From assembly GCA_003647095.1 (NCBI GenBank), contig QMME01000043.1:1-17251 (forward strand): 17,251 bases of DNA, in the 5' to 3' direction. Below, piece after piece: positions 17,121 to 17,251 of this stretch; the stretch's first letter is position 1; the number at the start of each line of letters is the position of its first letter. This stretch comes from Deltaproteobacteria bacterium (lineage in GTDB: Bacteria; Myxococcota; B64-G9). Below the pieces are notes generated by a model, which searched no databases, was not told where the DNA came from, and saw nothing but the letters and a program-made list of their open reading frames with translations. Made by a program: the position numbers and the translations under genes.

Positions 17121-17251
17121 CCATGAAACCATGGGGACAGGCACAGCAGTAACATCTTGTATTTCAGCTGGTTACGATAGAGGAACCGGGCACTGCGCGC
17201 ATTTTGCATTTGTTTCCGGTCGTTACACGCGAGGGCATCCCTTTCTTGACC
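17121..17251. other. lower-GC right edge, possibly part of a repetitive or mobile element
   Basis: Composition drops sharply to near 50% GC after about 17120. The text ATGGGGACAGGCAC at 17131-17144 resembles the GGGGACAGGCAC words that often flank REP-associated tyrosine transposase genes in proteobacteria; this is recalled, not checked. A frame open to the right edge exists on each strand, but none has a recognisable product. Too little is visible to call a gene. Confidence 0.3.

Overview
This is a 17.25-kb window of bacterial DNA. Most of it (about 1.0-17.1 kb) is very GC-rich. Both edges, about 1-750 and 17.12-17.25 kb, are clearly richer in A+T. The gene content points to a Gram-negative bacterium of the deltaproteobacterial grade, most likely Myxococcota or a relative. 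The evidence is a secreted Cys-rich protein ending in a MYXO-CTERM-like tail (Gly-Cys-Gly-Cys, one hydrophobic helix, Arg cluster) and carrying MopE-type motifs, a lipoprotein with thrombospondin type 3 and FG-GAP repeats, an outer-membrane beta-barrel, and an O-antigen ligase-like protein. The phylum is an inference, not a demonstrated fact.

Layout. (1) 1-750: the 3' part of an unrecognised low-GC gene, open at the left edge. (2) 751-986: a regulatory region with two perfect inverted repeats and two good sigma70-type promoter matches. It precedes a DUF4143-type AAA ATPase with an intact PD-(D/E)XK-like motif (987-2162, +). (3) 2187-10841, minus strand: four genes in one direction, transcribed from right to left: O-antigen ligase/TPR protein, UvrD/PcrA helicase, class I aminotransferase, TSP3/FG-GAP lipoprotein. 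Gaps are 13, 107 and 24 nt. (4) 10842-10984: a divergent promoter region. (5) 10985-14770, plus strand: the MYXO-CTERM-like protein and an outer-membrane protein 33 nt downstream. A diverged 66-bp copy of the 3' end of the outer-membrane protein gene lies just after its stop. (6) 14976-17058, plus strand: the large (catalytic) subunit of a split methylmalonyl-CoA mutase and methylmalonyl-CoA epimerase, 13 nt apart, a propionate/methylmalonyl-CoA module. (7) 17059-17251: a stem-loop, then a change to lower GC that may be the edge of a mobile or repetitive element.

How the genes relate. The mutase and epimerase clearly work in one pathway: the epimerase interconverts the 2S and 2R forms of methylmalonyl-CoA, and the mutase interconverts the 2R form and succinyl-CoA. 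The B12-binding subunit is not in the window. The envelope genes (ligase-like protein, lipoprotein, MYXO-CTERM-like protein, barrel) form a loose surface-related neighbourhood, with no proof of one system. I found no CRISPR array, rRNA, tRNA or complete insertion sequence. The observations most worth following up are the doubly palindromic control region before the solitary ATPase/nuclease-like gene, and the duplicated gene end at 14705-14867, which resembles the scar of an element that integrates at a gene's 3' end.
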